Shown here in pieces: positions 21,640 through 32,121 of a stretch of DNA of 64,000 nucleotides. The position numbers and the translations under genes are program-made. Each line of letters begins with the position of its first letter. Position 1 is the first letter of the stretch. The stretch comes from Henckelia pumila (Eukaryota > Streptophyta > Magnoliopsida > Lamiales > Gesneriaceae): assembly GCF_033568475.1 (NCBI RefSeq), contig NC_133120.1, positions 94,072,151 through 94,136,150 of the forward strand, given 5' to 3'. The notes below the pieces were generated by a model. That model was not told the DNA's origin. It worked only from the letters and a program-made list of their open reading frames with translations, and ran no database searches.

Positions 21640-24265
21640 TAGCTAATACTACTATTTCTTAAGGTCTACGGTTTCTAGATTTTTATTTTATTTAATGGAT
21701 ATGCTTCATGTTGAAATTACAAGCAAGTTTATTTTTTATACAGAGTTATAAATTTATATTTATGAGATACGTTGATATGATTTATCAACGTGATGAAATG
21801 TAAATTTTTTTTACATAAAATAGTAAGAGACGAATTGGTCAAAAATCTACCTTATAAAATTGATTCGCAAAAAAATTTTATAAGTATTTATGACTACTAA
21901 GATTTTGCATGATTCAATTGATTTATAGCATGCGATGGAGTAAAAACCAAGAAAAATTATACAATTGCTTTGTTGTAAATATTATAACTATTAAATTACT
22001 AAAGCACTTAATGTAGAGAATATAATTAATATATATCATGGGTATAATTTACAATTTATTCAGGTAAAAACGTAAATATAAATCTGAATTTTTATCAATT
22101 AAAGAAAATGGTAGGTTTCTTGTGAAAAAGTTTAATTGATGTTTTTTGTAAGACGAATTCACCAATCCTTAATAGAATGGAATGGAATTGGTAAGTGATA
22201 TTTTCGACATAAAAATATGATTTTTTTATGAATTAAGTTTAATGAGAGATTTGTTTTACAAAATTAATGCGGAATGAATTCACAAAATTAATCCGTGAAG
22301 TAGTTTCGAATATTTTTTTTAGGTAAACTTGTAACTTTATTAAGAGTTTTCGAATAGTTTTTGTGTAACATAAATCGTGATTGCATTCAGTATCTTTTCT
22401 TGCAACGGACAAAATCAAAAACATATATATCATGCCAAATGATTTATGTTCCTACCTTTCTTTTTGACTTCACCATGTAAATCATTTGCAATAATTCAGG
22501 ACATATCACAAATGCCTTTGCCGAAACCAATAAATTTATTATATATATAATATGAACGTGTCGACTGTAGATGAATGGAATTAAATATTTTTTTTACTAT
22601 AATTTTAAATAAAAAAATCTATGTGATTGGCCGGATGTGTGTGTGTGCGCGAAAAAAAGTTTGTTCAACTCCTCCCATTGATTTAGGCTTACACGTTTCA
22701 CATTCCTAATATATTTATTTGTTCTTTCTTCTGAAGTTTACATCCTAAAGCAATATATTAAGTAACCCTAAAAAAAAAAGCAACAGATTAAGTAATAAAA
22801 ATCATTTTCAAATACCAAGACTTTGCATTGGAGCTTAGATAGAAATTTCACAAGCAAACACTTAAGTGCACTCCTTGTTTCAAATTGACCATTTTCAAAA
22901 TCCGAAAATGCATAATTAAATTTTTTTTAAAAAAAATATTTAAATGATCGAGTCAAATCCAGTGCATTTACTTATGGCACCAAGCCATGTTCTTATCTTA
23001 ATTAGCTGATATTTTTATTTTCTTTGTTCAATGGATCATTTAGTCTGAGTATTGTGGGTCAGTTTTTTTTAGCAATGAAATCCCATCAGTTGATCCAACT
23101 TTGCCGGGAGTTTGTTTAATTTCCCATGAAAGGAAATTCCGTAAGACAATGGAACGATTGACCTAAAAAGTTGTTAAATAATCACATCCTATGCATCAAA
23201 GTTCCGTAGACGATATGGACTCTGGTCAAATTTAGTGAGACAAATCTTCAATTCGAGTCTATTTATAAAAATATATTATTTTTTTATGTCGAATGTATCA
23301 TCATTTTATTATGAATATTAATCAGATCGATCAATTTAATTGATATAAATATTTGAAACACTCTCATGAATAACTTACTCCATATCTATTTTTTTTATTA
23401 AAAAAAAAATCTATTTCACTTGTTTCATTGATGGTGAGTATACAGTTCTTTGTCAAATCCTTTTCAAGAAATTTATGAATAATTAGTTCAATTTTGTTTA
23501 TAGCCCCCACACACCGTACCAAATCAATCATTTGTGAATGTACGTTAATCAAGTCCTATCTCGGGGGGAAAAAAATAAAAAAAATAGGCGGACCAAATTA
23601 AAACATTTTTCTACCTCCCTAAATATCATGTAAAAAAACAATTATTTTATTTCTAATAATTTCCCTTCAAAGGCTTTCGCAAAATGGATTCTAGTTAACT
23701 TCTAGATGTTAATATTCAAAGATGAAAAATGATTTACATAATTTCTATTTGTTTTACTAATGTGTTTTACGACTACCTACTTGTCCTTTTCCCAACCAAA
23801 AATTTTCCAAACCAAAGGGGTTCGGTTTTTCTCAATAAAAAATATTGGGAGACTGTTAATTAGTAGACTCACATGCCAAAAAAAAAAAAGGTTGGACTTG
23901 GGCCGAGGCTACTAAAGACCCAGACCAAACACATGGGCCATGCAGATCCTTGGCCTTTACCGGGCCGTGCCCAGCCCACTATATCCATAACATCATGCAT
24001 GGACCAGGACCACCACCACCTTCAATAATAAACATTGAAATCTTTATAAATTTATTAAATGCTTAAAACAATATTACATAGATGAAATAATGCACTCTTT
24101 AGAATATGTATGCTCGAGGAAATATCTTACAAGTGAATATTATTACATAAAAAGTTATTATACCTTAAAATTCAAAACAAAGAAGATCAAAAGGATGGAC
24201 TGAAAAAAAATGAACTCAAGATGCATGATTGGCAAAGCTGATTGCTCCGATTCTCTCCTTTAACC
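21640..24265. other. AT-rich intergenic DNA downstream of the NLR gene
   Basis: No supported gene. Homopolymer runs and short AT-rich frames only. Confidence 0.45.
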
Positions 24266-27127
24266 TCAGGAGATTCTGATTATGGGAATGCTTGAAATCG
24301 TGCTCCGTTTCTCTCCAGTTCTCTGGAATTGTTCCTGTAGCATAGCACATTTATTTATGCTCAGTTTCGATAGCGACGTGGTGTTGAGAAGCAGATGTTG
24401 AGGCAATGTCTTTAGTTTGCCGCATTGAGCCAGTTTCAAAAACTTGAGGCAAGGCATAACCTTGGCATTTTCATCAAAGCTTCCTCCATTCAAAAAGTCC
24501 CATTCTTCCCAATTTTCCATGTTAGAAATTTTCAGTTTCTTTAGCTTTGGAAATGAGGTTCCTTTCAGCCTGGCTCCACCATTCAATGTTCTGTTAACGT
24601 CGACATGAAGTCCCAGAAATTCGGCGCCTATAAACTTAAGGTTACGCATGCCCTCAATGTAGAGAATTACCAGTGATGGAAGTTTCCCCAATGGAGGCAA
24701 AATTGTGCAGTTTCCGCAGTCTTGCAAGGAAAGTTCTCTCATATTGGATAAGTTCATGATCCAAGACGGAAACTTAGTGCCTGCATATGAACTTATCTGC
24801 AAAGCCTGAAGATTTCTGTGTGCCGGAAGAGCTTCTATTACCTCATCTTTTCCGCTAAAAGATTGAGTTATAGGGCTGAAATCCAAGTGCAAAGAAGAAA
24901 GGTGTTCCTTTTTTTGCATATCAGCTTTCTTGGCTTCTTCTGCATCAGCTGCATAGCCTAGCCCTTCTACTTTGAGGTGCCCTCGAAGATTGTTGAGGCT
25001 GCTCAAGTCTGCTATTCTGCATGCTACCTCTTCACTGTTGCTGTCTCGAATGATAATTATGAATTTGCTTAATGTTTGAAGAGATTGTAGGTTACTAATT
25101 CCTTTGGGCAGTGCCTTGAGGCTTTTGGTCTTATCGATTTTAAGATGCCTCAGGTTTACTAGTTTCCGGATTCTTTGAGGTAGCTTCTTGAGATAGTCAC
25201 AGGAGCTAAGATTTAATGTTTGCAGATTATACAATTCACCAAGGGTTTCGGGCAATTCCGACAATGGATTGTGGGATAAGTTGAGGTACTTCAAGTTCGT
25301 CAGCTTGCCTACATCTTTAGGTAGGTCTCCGAGCATATTTCGGCTCAAATCCAATGCCTTGAGTCTTGTCAAACGACGAAACAAATCAGGCTCAACCGTG
25401 TCAAGTTTACTTAACATAGGCGGAGAATCATGGGAACACTGAACCCAAAAAGAGTGCAGTTTTTCAACATTTGGGATAGAGGTCGGAAAAGGAGCATCTT
25501 CAGAACGCATCAACGTCAAAAGACGGACACCTTTCTGAGATGACTCCATTTTTCGTACTAAATCACCGTTGACTTCAATCAAAGAGCATTCGTTATTGGT
25601 AAGATATTGTGCAAAATCATGCACCATATCATGAATCTTGAACTTCAAAATCGTTTTACCATCCTTATCTTTCTCCAACTCTTGGAAAAATGACCTCATT
25701 GCCAAATTCTGCAAGTATTTTTGACCCGTTGTCTCCATTTCCTCATTCTCAGTTGATTTGATGTATCCTTGTGCCATCCAAAGTTTGATAAGATTATCCG
25801 CATCGATCTTTTGGTCTTTTGGAAAGAAAGCACAAAACGAAAAGCATCGTTTCAACGGTGAAGGCAAGTCATAATAGCTCAGCATAAAAGGCTGAAGAAG
25901 CTCTTTTTCTGCTTCCTCCAATGTCCAAAAGTCACTGGACAAAACATCTTGCCAATCTTTCAGTGAAGTTTTGAATCTCATTAAACTACCAATAGTCTTA
26001 AGAACTAGAGGCAAGCCTTTACATTTACGAGCTAGTTCCCTACCAACATCTTCCAATTCTTCACATTCCTCCTTGCTTCTTTCGAAAAACGCAATCTCAC
26101 TAAATAGAAACCACGAGTCCTCCTCCGACAGCTCTCCCAACAGAAGCTCGTAGGTGCTTCCCATTGTTTTTGCAACCTTTTCGTACCTAGTCGTGACTAA
26201 AATCGTACTACCAGCTGCACCCGTCCGGAGAGAGTCGAAAATTTGCACCCATTTCCGATACTCCCCGGTCCACACATCATCCAACACAAGCAAATACCTC
26301 TTCCCTGTTATATTATTCCTGAGATGGCGAAGCACAGTTTCAAGTTCAAATACATACGGCGCCTTCCCTTCAATATCTTCCACCATGGCTTTCGCAACAC
26401 GCACCTCATCAAACGGCTCCGAAACACACACCCACATTGTTACATCAAAATGTTCAGACACAGCACTGGATTTGTAAACTAGTTGAGCAAGTGCTGTCTT
26501 TCCCATCCCTCCTAAGCCCAAAATTGAAATCACATTGAAACCATTTTTCCTATTTTCAGCCGACAGAATTTTCCTAACAAGAGAATCCCTTTTCACATCT
26601 CTACCTCGAATGTCTGATACTTCAACGTAAGACGCCATTTTAAGCCTATCGAGGCCGTCGCCAGCCTCGGGAAGAGGATTCAACTTATATCTATCTTTAT
26701 CGACAGCTATACGGTCAAGTGTCTGGTTGATTTCCTTAATCTTAAGAGCTATATCTCTACGTAAGGCAACTCTTGTCACACCAAAACAAGGTAATGTAAG
26801 GAAAGAACACACCTTTTGATAAACAGGGGACGAGGATTCTTCGGTTTCCCGATCATTCTTGGACTTATTGATCGCGGTTATCCATTCGAACAGAACATCC
26901 TCGGCATCATAGGACACATCTTTGAGGTTGGCAAGCCAAACTTTAACCGCTTCATCTCGCACCTGTCGTTTTTCTGCATCAAGAAACACTGCTTGAAGGG
27001 ATTCGAAAGTTCGGGTTAGGTTATCCACATCTTTCTTGACCCCGGATACTAATCTTATTTCTTCACGGGCCATTTCTTCCAGGATTACTCCTACTTGGGT
27101 GAGGATCACAGTGATGATGGGATCCAT
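24266..27127 (-). CDS. CC-NBS-LRR disease resistance protein (RGA type)
   Basis: Intracellular immune receptor, 953 residues, one exon, ATG at 27127 and TGA at 24266-24268. The coiled-coil N-domain (about 1-150) has the EDVID-like DAEDVLFEW. The NB-ARC domain has the P-loop GLGGMGKT (204-211), kinase-2 LLVLDDVW (279-286), RNBS-B GSTILVTTR, GLPL at 371-374, RNBS-D CFSFCAFFPKDQ, and an MHD variant, IHD, at 498-500. Leucine-rich repeats follow from about 580, first close-packed (LKALDLSRNML, LKYLNLSHNPL, LQTLNLSS) then irregular, to a short tail. All nucleotide-binding motifs are intact, so it is probably functional. No second NLR or NLR fragment is seen in the window, unusual for a class that often clusters. 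Most likely target: an unknown pathogen effector. Confidence 0.95.
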   Translation of the reverse strand: MDPIITVILTQVGVILEEMAREEIRLVSGVKKDVDNLTRTFESLQAVFLDAEKRQVRDEAVKVWLANLKDVSYDAEDVLFEWITAINKSKNDRETEESSSPVYQKVCSFLTLPCFGVTRVALRRDIALKIKEINQTLDRIAVDKDRYKLNPLPEAGDGLDRLKMASYVEVSDIRGRDVKRDSLVRKILSAENRKNGFNVISILGLGGMGKTALAQLVYKSSAVSEHFDVTMWVCVSEPFDEVRVAKAMVEDIEGKAPYVFELETVLRHLRNNITGKRYLLVLDDVWTGEYRKWVQIFDSLRTGAAGSTILVTTRYEKVAKTMGSTYELLLGELSEEDSWFLFSEIAFFERSKEECEELEDVGRELARKCKGLPLVLKTIGSLMRFKTSLKDWQDVLSSDFWTLEEAEKELLQPFMLSYYDLPSPLKRCFSFCAFFPKDQKIDADNLIKLWMAQGYIKSTENEEMETTGQKYLQNLAMRSFFQELEKDKDGKTILKFKIHDMVHDFAQYLTNNECSLIEVNGDLVRKMESSQKGVRLLTLMRSEDAPFPTSIPNVEKLHSFWVQCSHDSPPMLSKLDTVEPDLFRRLTRLKALDLSRNMLGDLPKDVGKLTNLKYLNLSHNPLSELPETLGELYNLQTLNLSSCDYLKKLPQRIRKLVNLRHLKIDKTKSLKALPKGISNLQSLQTLSKFIIIIRDSNSEEVACRIADLSSLNNLRGHLKVEGLGYAADAEEAKKADMQKKEHLSSLHLDFSPITQSFSGKDEVIEALPAHRNLQALQISSYAGTKFPSWIMNLSNMRELSLQDCGNCTILPPLGKLPSLVILYIEGMRNLKFIGAEFLGLHVDVNRTLNGGARLKGTSFPKLKKLKISNMENWEEWDFLNGGSFDENAKVMPCLKFLKLAQCGKLKTLPQHLLLNTTSLSKLSINKCAMLQEQFQRTGEKRSTISSIPIIRIS

Positions 27128-27429
27128 TGTTGAAAATGGTGAGAGTGTTGAAGTGGAGAAATCGAAACTGGTTCAAGATTATGCAAATACTCGTACAAAA
27201 AAGGTTTGGATCATAGGATGGATTAGAGATGTTGGATGATATAAAATGGAGGAATTCTTGTAAACAAGAAAAATGGCGGAAGACTCCGTCCACGCGTTAC
27301 AGCTACGAGGAAGACTTGGGGAGAAGACTTTTATTTTTCATTTTTTATTTTTTTAAAAAAAAAACTGGGAGAAGACTTTCATTATCGTGTTAGTTTGGTG
27401 ACCATCAATTCTAAAATATATAGTTTGAT

Positions 27430-27800
27430 TAGGGGTGTAATCGAGTCGAGGCGAGCCGAACTGAGTAGTATATTATTCGAGCTCGAGCTCGACTCATATT
27501 TAACTACTTGAGTTCGAGCTCGATCGAGTAGTAAATTTCGTGCTCGAGCTCGAGCTCGAAAATTATATATATATATATATATATATGAATAAAAGATATA
27601 TTAATAAATAAATAAATAAAATATTATATTTATATATTATATTTATATTATATTATATATATTTATCTGCTAGCTACTCGAACGCAGATATTTAAAGCTC
27701 GAGCTCGAGTACTCGAATTATATACGAGCTCGAACTCGGTCAAATCGAGCTCGAGTCGAGCTTTGACCAAACTACTCGCGAGTGCTCGTTTGCACCCCTA
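27430..27800. mobile_element. hAT-type MITE with 8-bp duplication
   Basis: TAGGGGTGTAA at the left and TTGCACCCCTA at the right are terminal inverted repeats. AGTTTGAT flanks both sides at 27422-27429 and 27801-27808. The interior is rich in GAGCTCGAGCTCGA-type self-complementary repeats around an (AT)n centre. It is 371 bp with no coding capacity and lies about 300 bp upstream of the NLR start codon. Confidence 0.9.
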
Positions 27801-27930
27801 AGTTTGATTGGATAATTTGCTTTTATATGTGATGTTTTCGAATTAGTCTTGGTCATTCATTTTTCGTTGTTTTTTTTTAGAATTTTATCATCACGTTAGT
27901 TTGAGTGTTAAAATGAACAAAATTTCAAAT

Positions 27931-29409
27931 AAGGTAAAATTGTAATTTTAGTAATGTAAATTGAGATGTTTTTTGTTTTAGTCTTATAATTTTTCAATGT
28001 TTGGTCTTAGTTCAAGGAATAGGATTTTTTTTGGATTTTGGTCCTTTTTTCTCGTCGAAATACACTAAATCAATTGAATATTACTTATTTAACGTCGTTG
28101 TTTTTCTATAAAACTCGTGTGGTTATAAATTAAGCTTGTATTACACATATTAAAATATACTTAATCAAAATAAAACAAAATGACAATTTTTTTTCCCGAA
28201 TTTGTGAATATTGAGTGTCGTTTTTTCCCCATTTCTTTTCGCGTAATGGATTTTAATTTGTGTAACATACAATTCATTCTTGTCAAATGAGCCATATAAA
28301 AGCATCTTCAACCAATATCCATTTTGGAGAATTTCTCCAAAATGGAGGACGGTTTGAGGCTTTGAGCTCCAACTAGTCTTCATTTTCATTTTCCATTTTG
28401 AATGATGCTACAGTGCTCCTCCAAATATGGAAGGTCACTGTAGCAATAGAGGATGATTTTGGAGGATGACTTATTTACAAAAATTTCATCATCCAAAATT
28501 ATTAATTAGACCTTTTAAAATAAAAACTTATTTTTTTGGTCCTATTTCAAATTATTTTTTATTATTTTCAGTTTTTATATTAAATTTTAATGGGTTATTT
28601 GGTCTAATTTTTATTGATTTGAGTGTTCTCCCTTTTTTCTTTATTTATTGTATTAGTAATATTTGGATCAATCAAATGCAAGTAATTAACAAAATAAATT
28701 CATTATTTAAAAAATAACGACCAGAACACATTTAATTGAGTTTGGTTTTATAATATGTTACATAAACTTTTTTTCATTTTGATCCATTTTATTTTTTAAA
28801 ATTAATTTCAGTGTTTCATTTATTTAATTTAGTTAAAATTTATTTGAGTCTTGCATGATATCATGACAATAATGTAATTGTTTTGACGTGTTTGCAATTT
28901 AATAACCAAATAAATGTATTGTTTTTTTTTAAAAAAAAAAAAACGAGTCGAGTAAATTTTAATTTTTTATATGTTTAATAATATAATACATAATTATTAA
29001 TATATTACACGATTTTTATTTGAATCTTATCGAATTAATTTAGTTGAAATATATATTATGTAATTATTTAATTATATATATGTGTGTTGTAAAAGAAAAA
29101 AATAGAAAAATGAAGTATTTGGTAATATTTAGAGGATATGAGTTGGAGAAGTTTTTAAAAATAGAGATCGCGGATCTTTATTTTAGAGAATAGAAGATGA
29201 AAAATAGAGGATATGAGTTGGAGATGGCCTAAGAGATTATCAATGTCAAATAAGTAATATTCGATTGATTTAGTGACTTTCGATGAAAAAATGACCAAAA
29301 CCAAAAAAAAAAATCCAAGTTACTAAACTAAAACCAAACTTTGAAAAATTGTAATAATAATAAAAAAAAAATAGGTCAATTTACACTAATAAAATTGCAA
29401 TTTTCCCTT
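27931..29409. mobile_element. Large foldback element with arms of about 165 bp
   Basis: The left arm 27931-28096 and right arm 29241-29409 are inverted copies. Shared blocks include TCACTAAATCAATTGAATATTACTTATTT-like and TTTTTCAAAGTTTGGTTTTAG-like sequences. The interior holds another TIR element (28298-29233). Part of the right arm was then duplicated in direct orientation at 29712-29966. No coding sequence. Confidence 0.7.
28298..29233. mobile_element. PIF/Harbinger-like non-autonomous element
   Basis: The left end contains AGCATCTTCAACC and the right end GAGTTGGAGATGGCCT, the inverted GCATCTCCAAC style common in plant Harbinger MITEs. Inner subterminal sequences are also inverted (GGAGAATTTCTCC; AGAGGATATGAGTTGG). 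It is nested between the foldback arms. No transposase frame. The exact ends are uncertain by a few bases. Confidence 0.55.
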
Positions 29410-29966
29410 TCAAAGAATATCTCTCTATTTAATATTTTATTTTATGATATTTTATTTCTCGATTAGTACTATGTTTTTCATTTATAGGTCAATCAAATTT
29501 GTACATCAATTTGTACAACACAAAAAATTCAATACAAAAATTTCATTTATAAAAATCTCATTATAAATTGAATGTAAAATATCGCCATATAATAGCAAAA
29601 TATCACGATATATTTGTTGCAAATATCGTTGTACACGATATATGTTGTACCTCTAGCATTATTCTTTTTCAATTGTGTCGACTTCACCTTTCATTTCATA
29701 TAGTTTTTCTTGATTTAGTTACTTCCGATGAAAAAATGACCAAAATTCAAAAAAAAAAATCAAATTACTGAGCTAAAACCAAACTTTGAAAAATGGTAAG
29801 AATAAACAAAAAAAATAGGTCAATTTACGCTACTAAAATTGCAATTTTCCCTTTCAAAGAATATCTCTCTATTTAATATTTTATTTTATGATATGTTGTT
29901 TCTCGATTAGTAATATGTTTTTCAATTGTGCCGACTTCACCTTTCATTTCATATAGTTTTTCTTGA
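29267..29966. repeat. Direct duplication interrupted by a small MITE
   Basis: The segment from 29267 (GATTTAGTGACTTTCGATG) recurs from 29712 (GATTTAGTTACTTCCGATG) with the same order of blocks to 29966. The first copy is split by an insertion of 184 bp at 29481-29664 flanked by TTTTTCA at 29474-29480 and 29665-29671. The uninterrupted second copy shows the empty site. Confidence 0.8.
29481..29664. mobile_element. Short MITE with 7-bp duplication
   Basis: Defined by comparison with the empty site in the duplicate copy at 29712-29966. It contains GTACATCAATTTGTACAAC and ends GTTGTACCTCTAGCATTATTC, related to the element at 20719-20896. Duplication TTTTTCA. Confidence 0.7.
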
Positions 29967-32121
29967 TTTAGTATTGGTATCTTTTTTTTTTTTACTAAAT
30001 GAAACATTCAAGCATATACAAAAATAATTAATTTAGTATATCTAATTAACTATAATATAAGCATAATTGTTTTCAAAAAATTATGGATGTAATTGTGAAG
30101 ATTATTATTATGTCAATTATTAAATTATTTTACATTATTATTAAAATTTTCATATTATTAATTTTTTATTTCCTTATTATTGTACTTTATTATTTTGTAA
30201 TTACTAATAATATTATTTATTTCAATAAAAAAATGAAATAAGGTTTAATTATCATGTCTCTGAAATAAATGTTTCAAATAAGGGCCTTTCAATCATAATC
30301 CATTAATCCTCCCTTTTTTAATCTAGTTTTATTTATTTTTACAATATTTTAAATTTAAAAAAATAATCTAACATCAAACTCTATTTAAGAAGAAAATATT
30401 CGTAAAAAAATTACGAAGAAAAAAGAAGTAACTCGTCAACGTATATTTTATAATAGAGCTTGGGATGTTTTGTCAATCCATATGAAAATGTAAGAAAATA
30501 TCATTTTCAACACCTAATATTTAGCTAACTTTTCCAAAACTGAAGGGTTTAATAAGTTATCCATATTTCATAGAGGGTTTAATGTCACTTTAAACTTTCG
30601 TAGGTATTGTGTTGTGTGAGCTGTGCTGTGCTCAAGTCGAATAGACAATAAGCTCCACGTAATAACCAATTAGCTATTTCCATCCTATTTTCAGAGTTTT
30701 CACTTTTCCTTTTCCCAGATTGTTTTTCCTTGCATTGTATACTGCTTAAAAGTTAAAACGAACAAAAACAAGTCTTTTGTAAGATGGTATTTTACAAGAC
30801 GTTCTCACAGATTTATATATTCACGAAATGAAACGATCAAATTCATATTTATAATAAAAAATAATATTTTGATATAAACATTAATAATTTTTCATAAATC
30901 AGGTGAGGGAAAACTCATATCACGAAATGGGCTAAACTTAAAACGTTCCGTTTATTTTAATCTCGTTTCAACAAAAAGTTGCTTTTGAACCGATATTTTC
31001 AATGTAGGGCTTTCAAATCCACCGTAACAAAGGCTTTGGTTTATGGTTAAATCCATTTGATAATGTATTTTAAATCTTAAATGGTTATTTTTTAGTCATT
31101 GTCTTGGATTTCAAATTCATTTCAACATGGAATCAGTTCAAATTCTCTCATCACATACTTCCCCAAATCCAAAGTCTTCAATCCAAACACATCTTTAAAT
31201 TTCAGGGTGGAACGTCAAATTCAGTATATTTTTGGGCCCCATCCCAGGCTGGGCCTGGGGCCTCGTCAGGCCATGGATTCCAGTCTAATGTTCTAGTACA
31301 AAACAAAGTTAAAAACCCAAATGGAGTCTGCTTATAGAATTTGGAGAGAGATTTAGTATGCAACGCACAACAACTTAAGGACGCTGAATAAGATGAAATC
31401 ATGAATTATGGATTATTCCATTATCAGAAGTATATTGTCCAAATCATAGATTATTGAACCATTAGATTGACAATTAAGATAATACCTATAAGATAGTTTG
31501 AACTATACTGCAAAACAGATTCATTCAAAATTTTGGACAACTCCCTACAAGTTTCACTTGATTAAATGTAATTGTTTATTTCGTTAATGCCCATCACATC
31601 TCGACCCCCGAATTATTCTGTTCTTGTATCATCGCCAAAAGAAGGCAAATCTAACTATAGTATGCAACAAGACTGCCAAAAGTAGACATGATAAATCTAT
31701 CAGCACCATAAAGTAGTTTGTCGTATAAACTTCAACAATCGACTTATCGAACATGCTGAAAAATTGAGTCAAATTTGATTACAAAAAACACTCGCTGTGA
31801 AGAGTAGCAAGTGTGAATATTCATGACGCACATCAAATACAAGATTCACATATAAACAATAAACAAACCAAGAAAATTCTAAATAAAACTGTGGAAATAC
31901 ACACGCACACATGCTTACAGTGGAGAAGAGTCCTGGAAGAGGCAGTAGCTGTTTGGAACAGTTAGAACCGATATTTGTTACTCTGCTCCGGTGGTCACAC
32001 AATGTTGCTCTCGAAGATACCAACAAAAAACGCATTTCTCCAACGGCCAGAACTTCGTCTCAGACAATCCTTCAAAGAATTGTATCCTATATTCTAAGCA
32101 GCAAATACACCGTTCCTCCTC
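29967..32121. other. Intergenic DNA downstream of EXO70
   Basis: No supported gene. The segment nearest 32121 is probably the EXO70 3' UTR. A degraded GTAAGATGGT/ACAAGACGTTCTCAC repeat occurs near 30780-30810. Confidence 0.4.

Noticed and set aside
25971-27239. Plus-strand frames opposite the NLR gene
   Set aside because: Shadows of the NLR coding sequence.
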